Assembly: GCA_030522415.1 (NCBI GenBank)
Contig: CM060108.1
Location: 35,398,756 to 35,462,755 of the forward strand
Direction of reading: 5' to 3'
Origin: Channallabes apus
Taxonomy: Eukaryota > Chordata > Actinopteri > Siluriformes > Clariidae
Length of the DNA stretch: 64,000 nucleotides
Position 1 is the stretch's first letter. Every line of letters starts with the position of its first letter. Shown in pieces: positions 38,101 through 48,655 of the stretch. A model generated the notes under the pieces. The model was given only the letters and a program-made list of their open reading frames with translations, was not told the DNA's origin and did no database searches. A program made the translations under genes and the position numbers.

Positions 38101-38354
38101 TTCTATTAGTCTTGTGCACAATTGTTGCCTACTGGCTAGATTTGATAAAGTTCACCGCACCAAAAACATAGGTTTACTGTATACCACAGTGACACTGATC
38201 CTCACGTGATATTTCACCCCAGTAGCCATATAGCATGATTAAATAGGTACCTTTTGTTTTCTGTATTTATCTTGTTCTTTTTGTTTTTGGTGGGTAGATA
38301 ATGTCCATCACCTACTATGAAAGTGAAAGGTTATATAATCATACGGGGTCTGAC
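35190..38354. other. gpr12 downstream region / convergent intergenic space
   Basis: Few interspersed repeats (a worn SINE at 37.3 kb). Part of it is likely gpr12 3' UTR on the - strand, but I could not fix the poly(A) site. Between 35.98 and 36.12 kb a short phrase (attagctctg/ttcaa...) repeats several times, an irregular tandem run. Confidence 0.4.
37288..37460 (+). repeat. decayed SINE
   Basis: ttgtgactcggtggataatg and gatgtcagttcaaatcccag look like a degraded tRNA-type head, followed by agctaaaagcactggccaac. Confidence 0.45.
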
Positions 38355-39353
38355 CTATACATCACTTGATGTCCTTGGGCGTTGAGAGAAATTGGCTGGG
38401 ACACATCCGCAGCAGGCTAGCCACAGGGATTTCTGAATGTCTGGGTTTCTGAAGGCATAAATGATTGGGTTTATGACTGAATTGCATGTTGCTGGCAGTA
38501 CTGTGGCATATGTGTAGATCATTGGGTAGCTAGAATCTGCTACAATCGAATACATGGCGAAGGGCATCCAGCATGCGGCGAAAGTGCACAGAATGGCAGA
38601 AAGTGTTGAGACCCCTTTAGTGGTGGAAATAGCCATGAACTGGTGCTGCACGGCAATCTGCTGCGCGTGACGAAAGGCAATCTTACAGATCTGCAGATAG
38701 AGCTGCATTATGAGCGCGAAAACGAGCAGGAAAGTCACTGCAAGGACCACGGCATTGTTCTTGGTAACCGGCCGACAAATGCTGCAGTGGACCTCGTCCT
38801 GGAGACAGTTCCAACCGAGCACAGGCAGCAGACCAAGTGTGATGCACACCAGCCAGATGAACACCACCATCACGTAGGTGAAAGTCATTGTGCGTTCCGT
38901 GTTGTAGGTTAGTGCATTATAGAGTGACAGGTAGCGGTCCACTGTGATGGCCAGGATGTTGAGCACAGAGGCAGAGAAGGCAGCAATGAGCAGCCCGACT
39001 GACACCAGCGTCACAAACTCCGTGTTAAACATGTAGATGAAGATAAAGTTCAGAATCAAGCCGAGGCCCGCGAGAAGGTCCGCGAGAGCGAGGCTCCCTA
39101 TCAGGACGAACATGGGCGCCCGCAGGGTGGGCGTGTAGAACAGGATGGCTATCACGATCGCATTCTCGCAGGAAATGAGCGTCCCAGTCACACACAATGC
39201 AATGTCCCAAGGGCTAACAGTTAGGGGCTGCAGGTCTGCAGTGTGCACAGGAGACGAGTTGTGTGCATCCTGGAAATTCCACACACCGACTGGGTTGAGA
39301 GAGGAGGTGTTTTGAAGTTGGTTGCTCATTGCTGCTGCAAGAGAGTGAATCAT
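38355..39353 (-). CDS. gpr12: gpr12, constitutively active Gs-coupled class A receptor
   Basis: Single-exon coding region of 332 residues (human GPR12 has 334). Seven hydrophobic segments are visible from about residue 50. Class A landmarks: N-x-x-S/T sites at Asn15 and Asn32, LALADLLAG in TM2 (89-96), DRY at 139-141, CWMP in TM6 (261-264), NPIIY in TM7 (295-299), Cys314/315/317 for palmitoylation after helix 8, and a C terminus ending SSDV. NPWDI-like, GTLISCENAIV and CCGCVPANFSQR point to GPR12 rather than GPR3 or GPR6; convergent wasf3 supports this. Family role: raises cAMP with high basal activity in neurons and oocytes. Two starts are possible. I took the first ATG after a CT-rich splice acceptor (exon from 39355); an internal ATG at 39327-39329 would give 324 residues. 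The frame stays open further upstream through a (CAT)n run, but that lies beyond the acceptor and is not coding. Confidence 0.93.
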   Translation of the reverse strand: MIHSLAAAMSNQLQNTSSLNPVGVWNFQDAHNSSPVHTADLQPLTVSPWDIALCVTGTLISCENAIVIAILFYTPTLRAPMFVLIGSLALADLLAGLGLILNFIFIYMFNTEFVTLVSVGLLIAAFSASVLNILAITVDRYLSLYNALTYNTERTMTFTYVMVVFIWLVCITLGLLPVLGWNCLQDEVHCSICRPVTKNNAVVLAVTFLLVFALIMQLYLQICKIAFRHAQQIAVQHQFMAISTTKGVSTLSAILCTFAACWMPFAMYSIVADSSYPMIYTYATVLPATCNSVINPIIYAFRNPDIQKSLWLACCGCVPANFSQRPRTSSDV

Positions 39354-39359
39354 AGCTGA

Positions 39360-39360
<1 letters not shown>

Positions 39361-39390
<30 letters not shown>
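39361..39390. repeat. (AG)n tract at gpr12 acceptor
   Basis: Reads (CT)n on the gpr12 strand and forms the polypyrimidine tract before the coding exon. A (CAT)n run follows at 39469-39500. Confidence 0.9.
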
Positions 39391-39469
39391 CATATCAGAA
39401 TGACCTGTTTAGGACAACCTCCAAAAATGACCAAAATAATAATCAGACTAAAACTACATTCACTATTTG

Positions 39470-39500
<31 letters not shown>

Positions 39501-40028
39501 GTGTGCTATAGCTGAATACAAGAATCAACAATTTTGTAAATCATCCCATCATGACCCATGAGTGGCACACAAAGCGACCTCCACCCTTCCCGAGCAAACA
39601 CGTCGTATCCACACAGTATGGAAATGACATCACTTAGAGGTCAAGATCTCTCTCGTCGTGCTCGTTTCTCCTAAATCTGCGTCAAGACCTTCAGGAGGTC
39701 TTTCAAAAATGCACCGTTCTCACTCGGGGACTATTTTTAGAAATCGTCTAAAAATAACCCGGGTCTCCTGTGCAGCAGGCGTCGTGCATTGCGCCTCCAC
39801 GATCTGAGACGGCGCGCAGCAGCACACCACTCGGTCCATTCATAAATTCTGTTCCCACTGACCCGTGCGGCGATTTATATATATTTATATATTTATTTAT
39901 TTAAAAAAAAAAAAACATCTCCAGTTTTAGAGAGACTGGTGAGGACTGGAGGGAGGTCAAGCCTCCTGCGTTAGAGATAAACGAGAGCGCAAGGAAGAGC
40001 ATGCACAAGAAGAAACATCACCTCGTAC

Positions 40029-40300
40029 CTCAGTGCCATGAAGCTGCAGTGTGGTTCCCGCTCATGAGTCCGCGCGCCTCACACACGGACGGAGGTAGAG
40101 AGAGAGAGAGAGAGAGAGGTAGAGAGAGGGAGGGGGGACAGAGGACACAGGACAGAGACGAGGGGAATAAACTCATCAGCTCCTTATCCCGTCCTGTCCA
40201 TACTGCACTCTGCGGTCGTGGCGCTTCTTCTCAGTCCGAGTCCTCGGCGGAGGTGCAGCAGCCGCTCCACGCGCAGCATCGCGGTCAGTGCGTGAAGCGG
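40029..40300 (-). other. gpr12: candidate gpr12 5' UTR exon
   Basis: On the - strand a CG-rich stretch ends at ctgag|gtacga (last exon base 40029), and the coding exon starts after an acceptor at 39356, giving an intron of about 670 bp. GPR3/6/12 genes commonly have a 5' UTR exon separated from the coding exon. A TATA-like catatcaaag at about 40318-40327 would place the transcript start near 40295. No transcript evidence is available. Confidence 0.4.
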
Positions 40301-40320
40301 AGCCGCTGCGCTGCCTGGCT

Positions 40321-40385
40321 TTGATATGGCCCCGCCCCCTGCACAGGCCACGCCCACGATTCTCCCGCTTTGACGTCAAGCCGCT
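40321..40385 (-). promoter_or_regulatory. candidate gpr12 promoter with CRE and GC boxes
   Basis: A perfect palindromic CRE (TGACGTCA) lies at 40371-40378. A CCCCGCCCC GC box (about 40330) and a CACGCCC box (about 40350) lie between it and the TATA-like motif. The surrounding 39.78-40.40 kb is CpG-rich against an AT-rich background. Position, 1 kb upstream of the gpr12 coding exon, makes it the natural promoter. Confidence 0.5.
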
Positions 40386-40494
40386 TCACTACAGTCATGA
40401 CCGAGTTTGTGAATCAGACATACATCTAATATTAATATAACACACCGACATCACGAGTCCGCATGTTTTAGGTCGGACACAAATCCTCTTTTAG

Positions 40495-40540
40495 TTATAG
40501 AGTATAGAGTACAGCTCACATCTAACATTATTATTATATA

Positions 40541-40583
<43 letters not shown>

Positions 40584-40668
40584 TATTATTATTATTATTA
40601 TTATAGGCTATAATAAGGTGGCAGTTCTCAATTAACGTTATTATATATAGATGATGATTATTATTAAT

Positions 40669-40735
<67 letters not shown>

Positions 40736-41035
40736 TTAATAATCATTCATTCATTCATTCATTTTCTATACCGCTTTATCCTGTGATCAGGGTCGCGGGG
40801 GGCCTGGAGCCTATCCCAGGAGACTTCGGGCACTAGGCGGGGTACACCCTGGACAGGGTGCCAATCCATCGCAGGGCATTAATAATCATATATTATTATT
40901 ATTATATAGGCTTTAATATGGTGGTAGTTCACATTTAACATTATTATCTATAGATTATTATAATAATTATTATTATAATAGGCTATAATAAGATTACAGT
41001 TCACATTTAGCATTATTATATATATTATTATTATT

Positions 41036-41081
<46 letters not shown>

Positions 41082-41190
41082 TCAATAATAATAATACTAC
41101 TACTAATAATAATAATAATGTTATTATCATTATGATTATTAAGATGATGATGATTATTATTATTATTATTATTATTATAGACTATAACAT
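40495..41190. repeat. (ATT)n/(AAT)n cluster with a repeated unit
   Basis: Long ATT and AAT runs at 40530-40605, 40670-40735, 41024-41085 and 41155-41178. Between them a unit of about 45 bp (taggctataataaggtggcagttcacatttaacattatt, shown loosely) recurs at about 40500, 40605, 40905 and 40978. A SINE tail sits inside at 40746-40882. Confidence 0.8.
40746..40882 (-). repeat. 3' part of a tRNA-derived SINE
   Basis: (TTCA)n tail, taccgctttatcctgtgatc, ggggtacaccctggacaggg, ccaatccatcgcagggca. 5'-truncated; embedded in the (ATT)n cluster. Confidence 0.8.
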
Positions 41191-41204
41191 GATTATAGAG
41201 ACTA

Positions 41205-41518
41205 TAACACTGTGATCCCGCACCACTAGGGTCCAAGTTCGATTTCTGCCATTCTGTGTACATGGAGTTTGCATGTTCTCCCCATGCTTGGTGGGTTTTC
41301 TCCGGGTACTCCTGTTTCCTCCCACAGTCCAAAGACATGAGAATTAGGTTAACTAGCGTCTCTACAATTGTTTGTGAGCATGAGTGTGTGCATGTGTGAT
41401 GGATTGACACGCTGTCCAGTGTGTAGCCAGCCACATGCCCTATATCTCCTGGGATATAGGCTCCAAGACCCTGGCGAGCCTGGTTACAGGATAAATAGAT
41501 GATGAGTGAGTGAGTGAG
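41205..41518 (+). repeat. tRNA-derived SINE, + strand
   Basis: Body blocks tggagtttgcatgttctccc and cctcccacagtccaaagaca, with tail gatgagtgagtgagtgag. Diverged from the copies at 45 and 54 kb. Confidence 0.8.
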
Positions 41519-41850
41519 GCTCTAATATAATAATATTATTCCCAGACCTCTTACACACACTGACAGCAGCAAGGTGTCCTTTCAGAGATGTTTTTAACAC
41601 CTCCACATATGCTTTACTTTTCAAAAATGACACACCAATGCCTCATTATTGATGCTTGTCTTCCAGAATCCCAGATGCCTACTCTTCCTGTGGCATTTCA
41701 TCAGTGACTTGAGATCCTTCCCGCTCTCATTCAGCATGTCCTGAACAACTTGTTTCCTTTTATATTCTCTTTCCCCATCTGTTTTTGTCTGGGTGACTCC
41801 TCTCCTGTGTTTTATCATGCAAAAGTGTGAGAAGTGAGGAAGAGGCAGGT

Positions 41851-41915
41851 GCGTGTGCGTGTGCGTGTGTGTGTTTGTGTTTTATGTGTGTGTGTTTGTG
41901 TTTTATGTGTGTGTA

Positions 41916-41976
<61 letters not shown>
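41851..41976. repeat. compound (GT)n microsatellite
   Basis: Includes two copies of tgtgtgtttgtgttttatg before a pure GT run of about 28 units. Confidence 0.95.
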
Positions 41977-41978
<2 letters not shown>

Positions 41979-43009
41979 TTCACACTCTGTTCTGAAATCC
42001 CATGAATTTCCCCTGTGGGTGTAGTTCACTCACTGCTACTCTAGTCTCATTACACTGAAGTTAACTATACTGTGGGTGATGCAGCTGATTTGTCACCTTT
42101 TGTTCTTTTACTCTGTATATTTTTTACATAGAACAGTGGGTGTAGGACCCATTATGTACCTCAAGGCATTTTAAAGTTACACTATATTCACAACAGGTGG
42201 CATTGTCATCTCACAGGTTCCAGGTCCCCAGTTCAATCCCAAACTTGATTTGAGGATATAGTTTTGTTTTGTTTTCGTCTTAAATTAAAATTGAATGTGC
42301 AAAATGAATGTATAAGTACATTACCATAGGTCTTGGGGATTATAAGTTTTGCTGCTCTACACACTGACTGTGAAGTTTGTCATGCGGAAACTGGGTACAA
42401 TGTAAGTGCCAAATGGGGCCAAATTCTGCAACCCTTGATCTATGCAAAATGCATTCCAAAGTTCTGATGAGTCTCTATGGAGTCCTTTCAAAGTTATTGT
42501 GTATTTAGTACAAATATAACTCTTTATGACACAGAATAAGGATTTTAGAATTTGGCTCCAGGAATTTTCCAGGAAAATCTATAACAAACATAACCTATTG
42601 TAATGTAATAAAAAAAAATCTATTTAAAGTATGTGTGGAGCTCTACATGTTATTCCTATAGTCTTGATAAGTTCCTTTTACATTCACCGGTTTCCTCCAC
42701 AAGTACTGTAGGTGGATTTGTGACGGTCTGGCCCCAGCATGTGAATGTAAGTACAGTATATACTATATTGTATCTTGACTGGTAATAAACTGGTGTATTA
42801 TTCATAGTGTTCTCCCATCACTTACCCAGTATTCCCAGTAAACCCTAACTAGCATAATGACCAGATCAACAAATGAATTAATGAATGCATTTGTACATAC
42901 AGAGATGTACAGTTTTTTTTATATTAAAAAGTAGATTAATGAAATGATAAGAAATTACAGGAATTATTACTTATTCGCTAATTATAATACTGATAATCTC
43001 TCTTAAAGA
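41977..43009. other. unassigned intergenic sequence
   Basis: One SINE-head-like stretch (42190-42250); otherwise nothing recognised. Confidence 0.45.
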
Positions 43010-43305
43010 AATGAGATTTTGTAGATAGTGGCAGAAACAGAGAAGGTGGAAGAGGCATGGAGGACGAATAGATAGTGGGAGAGTGCTGGAAAGACATGGA
43101 AGGAGAAAGTGAGAGAAAGTGAGTGGGAGAAGAATAAAGGTGGGAGACAGAGTGAGAGACATGAACCGAGAATGAAAGAGAAAGAAGGAATAGATAAGGC
43201 AAGGAGGGTGAAAGAGAAAAAATGGTGAGAAAGAAAAATATGATAGAGTGAGAGGGAGAAAAAGAGAAAGCAGAATGAGAGGAAGACAGGGAAAGTGAGA
43301 CTTTG
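43010..43305. repeat. imperfect homopurine tract
   Basis: About 295 bp with very few pyrimidines on the + strand (gagaaagtgagtgggagaag, agaaagaaggaatagataag and so on). It is not a simple repeat. Confidence 0.85.
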
Positions 43306-44461
43306 CATTGAGCTGTCTATAGGAATGCTGTTTTATTGCTTTCTCCCTGGCGGCTGCTGTTATGAATCACACAACCTGATCAGAATGACAATGAGTCTGA
43401 GCCCCGATTCATTGATGAAGCTCCCGCCAATCGCCCTCGCTCACACTCCTCCATTCATCTTCAGCGCATGGCACTGTGGGTAAACCTATTACATCACCTC
43501 CTTTACCATGCATTCACATATGCACGTGACTGCACAGTTATACAACAGTAAAGCTACACTCACACACACAAATATGGCACTGAGGGCTGCAGGAGCATAT
43601 GTTGGATGTGAATACATAACAAATGCATGCACATAACACACATTGTGCTGAAGAATTATAAATTCGTTCAATAAAGGGTGCTCTTGTGAGTAGTCTGTTT
43701 GCCATGCTCTGTATTTTGTACAGTCCTGTGAACAGAGATTGCAGAGACTGTCACACTTCTTTCAGCCAAGGGTCTCTTTTTTCTTAATTCCAGAAATGCT
43801 TAAATACATGTGTCTTTACTTTTAATATACAAACAACATATTAACTATGTAAATATCTGCAGTAATATTGTGAATATTTGTTTTTATCAATTAAGCTTTT
43901 TATTAAAAAAAAAAAATCTGACACGGTATTGAAAATAATATACTCTACTACTTGTTTACTCACCAACTTTATATACTGCAGCTTTTTGATTTTACTGTAG
44001 TAACAGGTTGAACCTTCTGATGTGTATATGAACTCAAAGAGAAATATAATACCTGTGATAAGGATAGGTTGGGATTTCCACCACTGTAACAAAACCACAA
44101 AAACCCTTGTCTATGATTTATAGACCTCTGTGAGAACCCTCTGTGAAAATGTTGTGTTGCACTGTGATCCTGGAGACGTGATTGCATCCCTCTATATTAG
44201 ATGATATGGATAAGCGGTCAAAAAAAATCTATTTCACTAAGGGCAGACAATTCATTTCCTTTACCTAAAGTGCAGCATGTAATTTTCATGATGAATGGTT
44301 GCCATGGATTAAACAAAGGAAAAATGCAGTGTGCAAATTTATAAATGTATTCCTAGACCTATTTTTCCCTTTATTATAGGCATCACTGGATCACTTGATC
44401 CACAAAATCTGGAACAGGTTTCACACTGGATACCCTTTGTGTTCTAACCTTCCCAATTTCT
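43306..44461. other. unassigned; first 200 bp high complexity
   Basis: 43306-43480 is clean and balanced, a possible conserved element. The rest is AT-rich with no recognisable feature. Confidence 0.35.
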
Positions 44462-44620
44462 CTGTGCTTGGGACTGGCACTCAATGTATTTGAGCTGTTA
44501 AGGGGTTAAGGTCCTTTCTCAAGGGCCCAACAGTGGAAGATAGTTGGGCTTGAACCCATGACTCCCCAATCAGCAGCTCAGAGCCTCAACCCTCTAATCC
44601 ACGACTGTGCCGCCCAGTAC
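44462..44620 (-). repeat. decayed SINE
   Basis: aaggtcctttctcaagggcc and gggcttgaacccatgactcc are the antisense of the second SINE family. Confidence 0.6.
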
Positions 44621-45398
44621 CTCTTATATTTTAAGGAAAACTGATTATCTTTTATTCAGCATTACGTGAGTTGGCTCCAGATCCCACAACCCTGATCAGA
44701 ATAAAGGGCTTGCTGAAAGTGTGTAATAAAAGTATCTGCTTAAGGCTGCTCAGTGATGTGACGGATCTGAAGCCTATTCTGGAAACATAAAGTAGTGTGT
44801 ATCAGGAAGGAACACACCCTGGGTGGGACACCATTCTATTACAGTATTTGTGCACTAGGGGCAATTTCGAGTTACTAATCCACTTACTGGCATGGTTTTA
44901 TAGGAGGTGGAAGGAAACCAGAGATGCAGAGAACATGTGAAATTATACACACACACACACACACACACACATAAATCATACATTTACTGTCGCATAAAAC
45001 ATCATTGAACTAGGAGGGCAGTTCTACACTGTCATAGAGAGACACTACAGGTACATCTTATACTGTACACACAGGATTGTGTTTGTATTAAAAGTTAACT
45101 TTATGTAAAATATTATGTTAAAATGATTTTTATTTAATGTCTGCTTTATTTAAGTGCCTAGCGTACTTAATGTGCTTTATGTTTAGTTAAGAACCTACGT
45201 TACAGCTTTAGAAATCTGAAACATACATAGAGGTAATTTATTTTCCAGTTTAAGGTTGGAAAAGAACCAGGTGATGGTTTAACTATTCGCTGAGTCATTC
45301 TATAATTTGTATTACAGTACATATCCATTGATAATTAGTATATTTCTTCTTTATTTTCTTTAAAAATTTTATATTTGACCTATTAAGGGAAATCAGGG
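44621..45398. other. unassigned AT-rich sequence
   Basis: Contains a (CA)n tract at 44946-44971 and a worn repeat near 44760-44930. No gene. Confidence 0.45.
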
Positions 45399-46135
45399 GT
45401 TCGGTGGTGTAGTGGTTAGCGCTGTCGCCTTGCACCTCCAGGGTCAGGGTTCAATTCCCGGCCAGGCTCGATTCCCGTCTCTGTGTGCATGGAGTTTGCA
45501 TGTTCTCCCTGTGCTTGGTGGGTTTCCTCCGGGTACTCTGGTTTCCTCCCACAGTCCAAAGACAAATTCATTCATTCATTCATCTTCTATACCGCTTTAT
45601 CCTGTATTTAGGGTCGCAGGGACCTGGAGCCTATCCCAGGAGACTCAGGGCACGAGGCAGGGTACACCCTGGACAGGGTGCCAATCCATCGCAGAGCACA
45701 CACATACACACACACACTATGGTCAATTTGGGAACGCCAATTAGCCTAACCTGCATGTCTTTGGACTGTGGGAGGAAACCGGAGTACCCAGAGGAAACCC
45801 ACCAAGCACGGGGAGAACATGCAAACTCCATGCACACAGAGACGGGAATCGAGCCTGGCCGGGAATCGAACCCGGACCCTGGAGGTGCAAGGCAACAGTG
45901 CTAACCACTACACCACCACCAAAGATGCAGGTTAGGCTAATTTGCGTTCCCAAATTGCCCATAGTGTGTGAATGAGTGTGTGAGTGGAGTGTATGTGTGT
46001 GCCCTGTGATGGATTGGCACCCTGTCCAGGGTGTACCCTGCCTCGTACCCTAAGCATACTGTGATAGGCTCCAGGTCCCCGCGACCCTGAATGCTTGATA
46101 AAGCGGTATAGAAGATGAGTGGGAGTGAGTGAGTA
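45399..46135 (+). repeat. tRNA-derived SINE interrupted by a second SINE
   Basis: A + strand copy (ggtggtgtagtggttagcgc head, gtttgcatgttctccctgtg body) runs 45399-45563 and resumes at 45921-46135 (gtgatggattggcaccctgt, then gataaagcggtatagaagat). The head looks tRNA-like with A/B-box-type sequence (ggttcaattcc). Confidence 0.85.
45564..45920 (-). repeat. full-length tRNA-derived SINE inserted in another SINE
   Basis: Inverse copy of the same family: (TTCA)n tail first, then ataccgctttatcctgtatt, and ending in the complement of the tRNA-like head (gctaaccactacaccaccac). Flanked by a short duplication, aaagac (45558-45563) and aaagat (45921-45926). Confidence 0.85.
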
Positions 46136-46269
46136 AGGGAAAGCATGTTATAATGTCAAACAAACATTCTGTACATCCTGTGCTTCACTTATCTTGAAAA
46201 TTGACCATTTTGCTTCAAATTATAGAATGACTCAGCTGTCTAGGTTTGGTGAGTCTGTATGTGAGTGGT

Positions 46270-46485
46270 TAACTATGTTACCACTTTTAGTGATTTAGTG
46301 GTAGCTTGCAACTTCAGGACTAAGGGTTTAAATCTTTATTTATGTCTTCAGTTTGTATATATGTCCTCCCTGTGTTTGCTTGGCTCGCCCCCCCCCCCCC
46401 CCCGTTGATGCCTTGTGGTTGCAGTCATGGTCCTCAGGCACATAACCTCCCAATAAAGTAATGGTCGCACTAGTCATTGCAGCCA
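46270..46485 (+). repeat. decayed SINE plus poly-C tract
   Basis: agtgatttagtggtagcttg, aactaagggtttaaat-like and ttgtatatatgtcctccctg resemble a worn SINE; a run of C lies at 46387-46403. Confidence 0.4.
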
Positions 46486-47779
46486 CCCATTGAATGATGG
46501 ATTTCAGCTTGATTCTTTACATTATTACATCTTTGCTCAAGTTATATTTGTGCAATCCGCTCATTCATTTCAAACAACGGATGCAATTTTATCAGAAATG
46601 TGCTTAGGATTTTGGTCAGGGAGGCAAGAAGTTATTTGGCAATTTTAGTTGGTATCTGGTGAGATCCAGAATTAGGAGGGAAGCCAGACACCCCCCTTTA
46701 GCTGTTTTAGCAGCTGTTACTAGCTCTGCTATGAAATCAGCAAGCCCCCATGCATGTGCAGGGGCAAAAATGTCACGTATCTGATAAATATCCAATCTTG
46801 GACCATATACTGTATGAAAATTAACTAATTTTAAAAACATCTGATTTGTGCATTCAGACAATTTGAAAGAATCAGACCTGTGTCATATTAGGGTAAAAAC
46901 ATTGGATTTGAGTCACTTCAGGTTGGTCATGTAAACTGGATTTTTTATTTTTTTTCCCATTCTCTCTAAACTTTATAGACTCTTTGAGAAAGTATTTTCT
47001 GATTTAAAAAAAATATATTTTTTTTTTAATGTTTTTGTCAGGTGTTAACCATGCTTATTTAAAACCTGTCAGCACTCAAACATTTGAATAAATACAAATA
47101 ATTGATGTAAGCAGTTTTGACATATTGGTGCATAAATTCTCATTTTCAATACTATTTTTTATGTGAAGAGAAGAATGATGTCTACAGTAGATACAGTACT
47201 GTAGATACAACTCTATTTTGTCTCAGAAATGGTGAATTCTCCTATACCCACCTAGATGATCTCTAGATGATCTCCTTGTTTATCTTAATGCGATGAAGCT
47301 TAAATTTAATAAGGAGGTGATGGCTCTGTTGTGGCGTGTGATCATGTGTTTTCTCTAACTAAGCGGTTTACATATATCTGATTGTCTGCATTGATGAATA
47401 CATTGCAATCATACATGCAGCCAAGTGAGCAATTCTACTTCCATAAATCCAACAGGCAAGTCCTGCTGACACTAATTCAGCAGAGGAACTCTCTTGTCAG
47501 CAAGTTGGTCTAAGTGTGCAGAGGCGTTTGTGTGTTGAGATTATTTTGTTTAACAGGAATAAAAATGTATTTCTAGGAACTATGCTTGACAAAGCTAGTT
47601 TGAGTATATGACTGTATAATAATCCAGGTCTATCGAGTTTCTCTCCATTGCTTTGTATCCCTGATCAAGAGCTGAAAGCAGGTTTATGTAGAGACACATG
47701 ATGCCTGGCACTAAAGTATTATTGATTATCAGAGGGATTTATTGTGATGGGTTTGTGAAATGACTCTTTAAGAAAAAGT
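46486..47779. other. unassigned intergenic sequence
   Basis: No gene, no recognised element. Short antisense frames are incidental. Confidence 0.45.
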
Positions 47780-48204
47780 CCATAAATGTAACCTGGTCAT
47801 TCAGGTGGTCAGCTGACTTTATTTTATTGCCACATAACATTTATTTATTGCCACATAACATTACAGAATCCGGATCTGACCAACTGAAGCAACCCCAGCT
47901 CATAACACTGCCTCCAGAGGCTTGTACAGTTGACACTATGCATGATGGGTGCATCACCTCATGTGCTTCCTTTCTTACCCTCATGCGTCCATCACTCTGG
48001 ACTCATCAGACCACATGACCTTTTTCTGTTGCTCCAAAGTCCAAACTTGATGCTCCCTAGCAAATTGTAGCCTTGTTTTTTTTGTCTCACTAACAAGTGG
48101 TTTTCTTATGGCCACATAGCTGTTTAGTCCCAGTCCTTTGAGTTCTCATTACACTGACATGATCTTACTTTCACTATTAAACATAGCTATGATTTCTACT
48201 GTGC

Positions 48205-48251
<47 letters not shown>

Positions 48252-48655
48252 GTTATTGTTATTATTTAACTTACTTACGTAGTTAACTATTTAACTATTT
48301 AACTATTTAACAAGTTATCCGATCACACAAAATCATGATTTTTTTTCTGCCTACTTTTATTATTTTTTTATTTACCTTTATTTAACCAGGCAAGACAGAT
48401 TAAGAACAGGTTTCTTATTTACAACTGTGGCCTGCAAACTACAGTACAGTACATTTCTTCGGCAGGCTTGATGGTTCTGCACTACTTTAAGTTTTAATAA
48501 TGTCTTGGACATTGTCTTAACCCAATTCAACTCAATTCAACCCAAATAATTTGTCCCTTCTGGAACACAGTAACATTTATGGGTTACATATTAATCATTG
48601 CAATAATTATCCAATCAAAGGCTATTAAGTGACTTTTTATGGCTATGCAGGGTAT
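47780..48655 (-). mobile_element. decayed Tc1-type element, same family as 7935-8520
   Basis: Better preserved relative of the intron 1 relic. It contains a 24-bp tandem duplication (ttattgccacataacatt twice, about 47825-47865), a (TTA)n expansion at 48206-48252, and a short foreign stretch at about 48370-48430 (tttatttaaccaggcaagac...) resembling a widespread fish repeat. The far end (ctattaagtgactttttatg) resembles the terminal part of the family. Confidence 0.65.

Noticed and set aside
38643..38912. 89-codon + strand frame inside gpr12
   Set aside because: A shadow of the receptor coding sequence on the other strand; same for 39025-39210.
39354..39521. In-frame N-terminal extension of gpr12 with a run of ten Asp
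   Set aside because: The Asp run is a (CAT)n microsatellite and the next stretch is a CT-repeat polypyrimidine tract ending in a splice acceptor, so it is intronic.
40530..41178. Possible CRISPR-like regular array
   Set aside because: The repeats are trinucleotide microsatellites and this is a vertebrate genome; no repeat-spacer structure.
45485..45904. 139-codon frame
   Set aside because: Entirely SINE sequence; similar frames at 53679 and 61170 arise from the same SINE.
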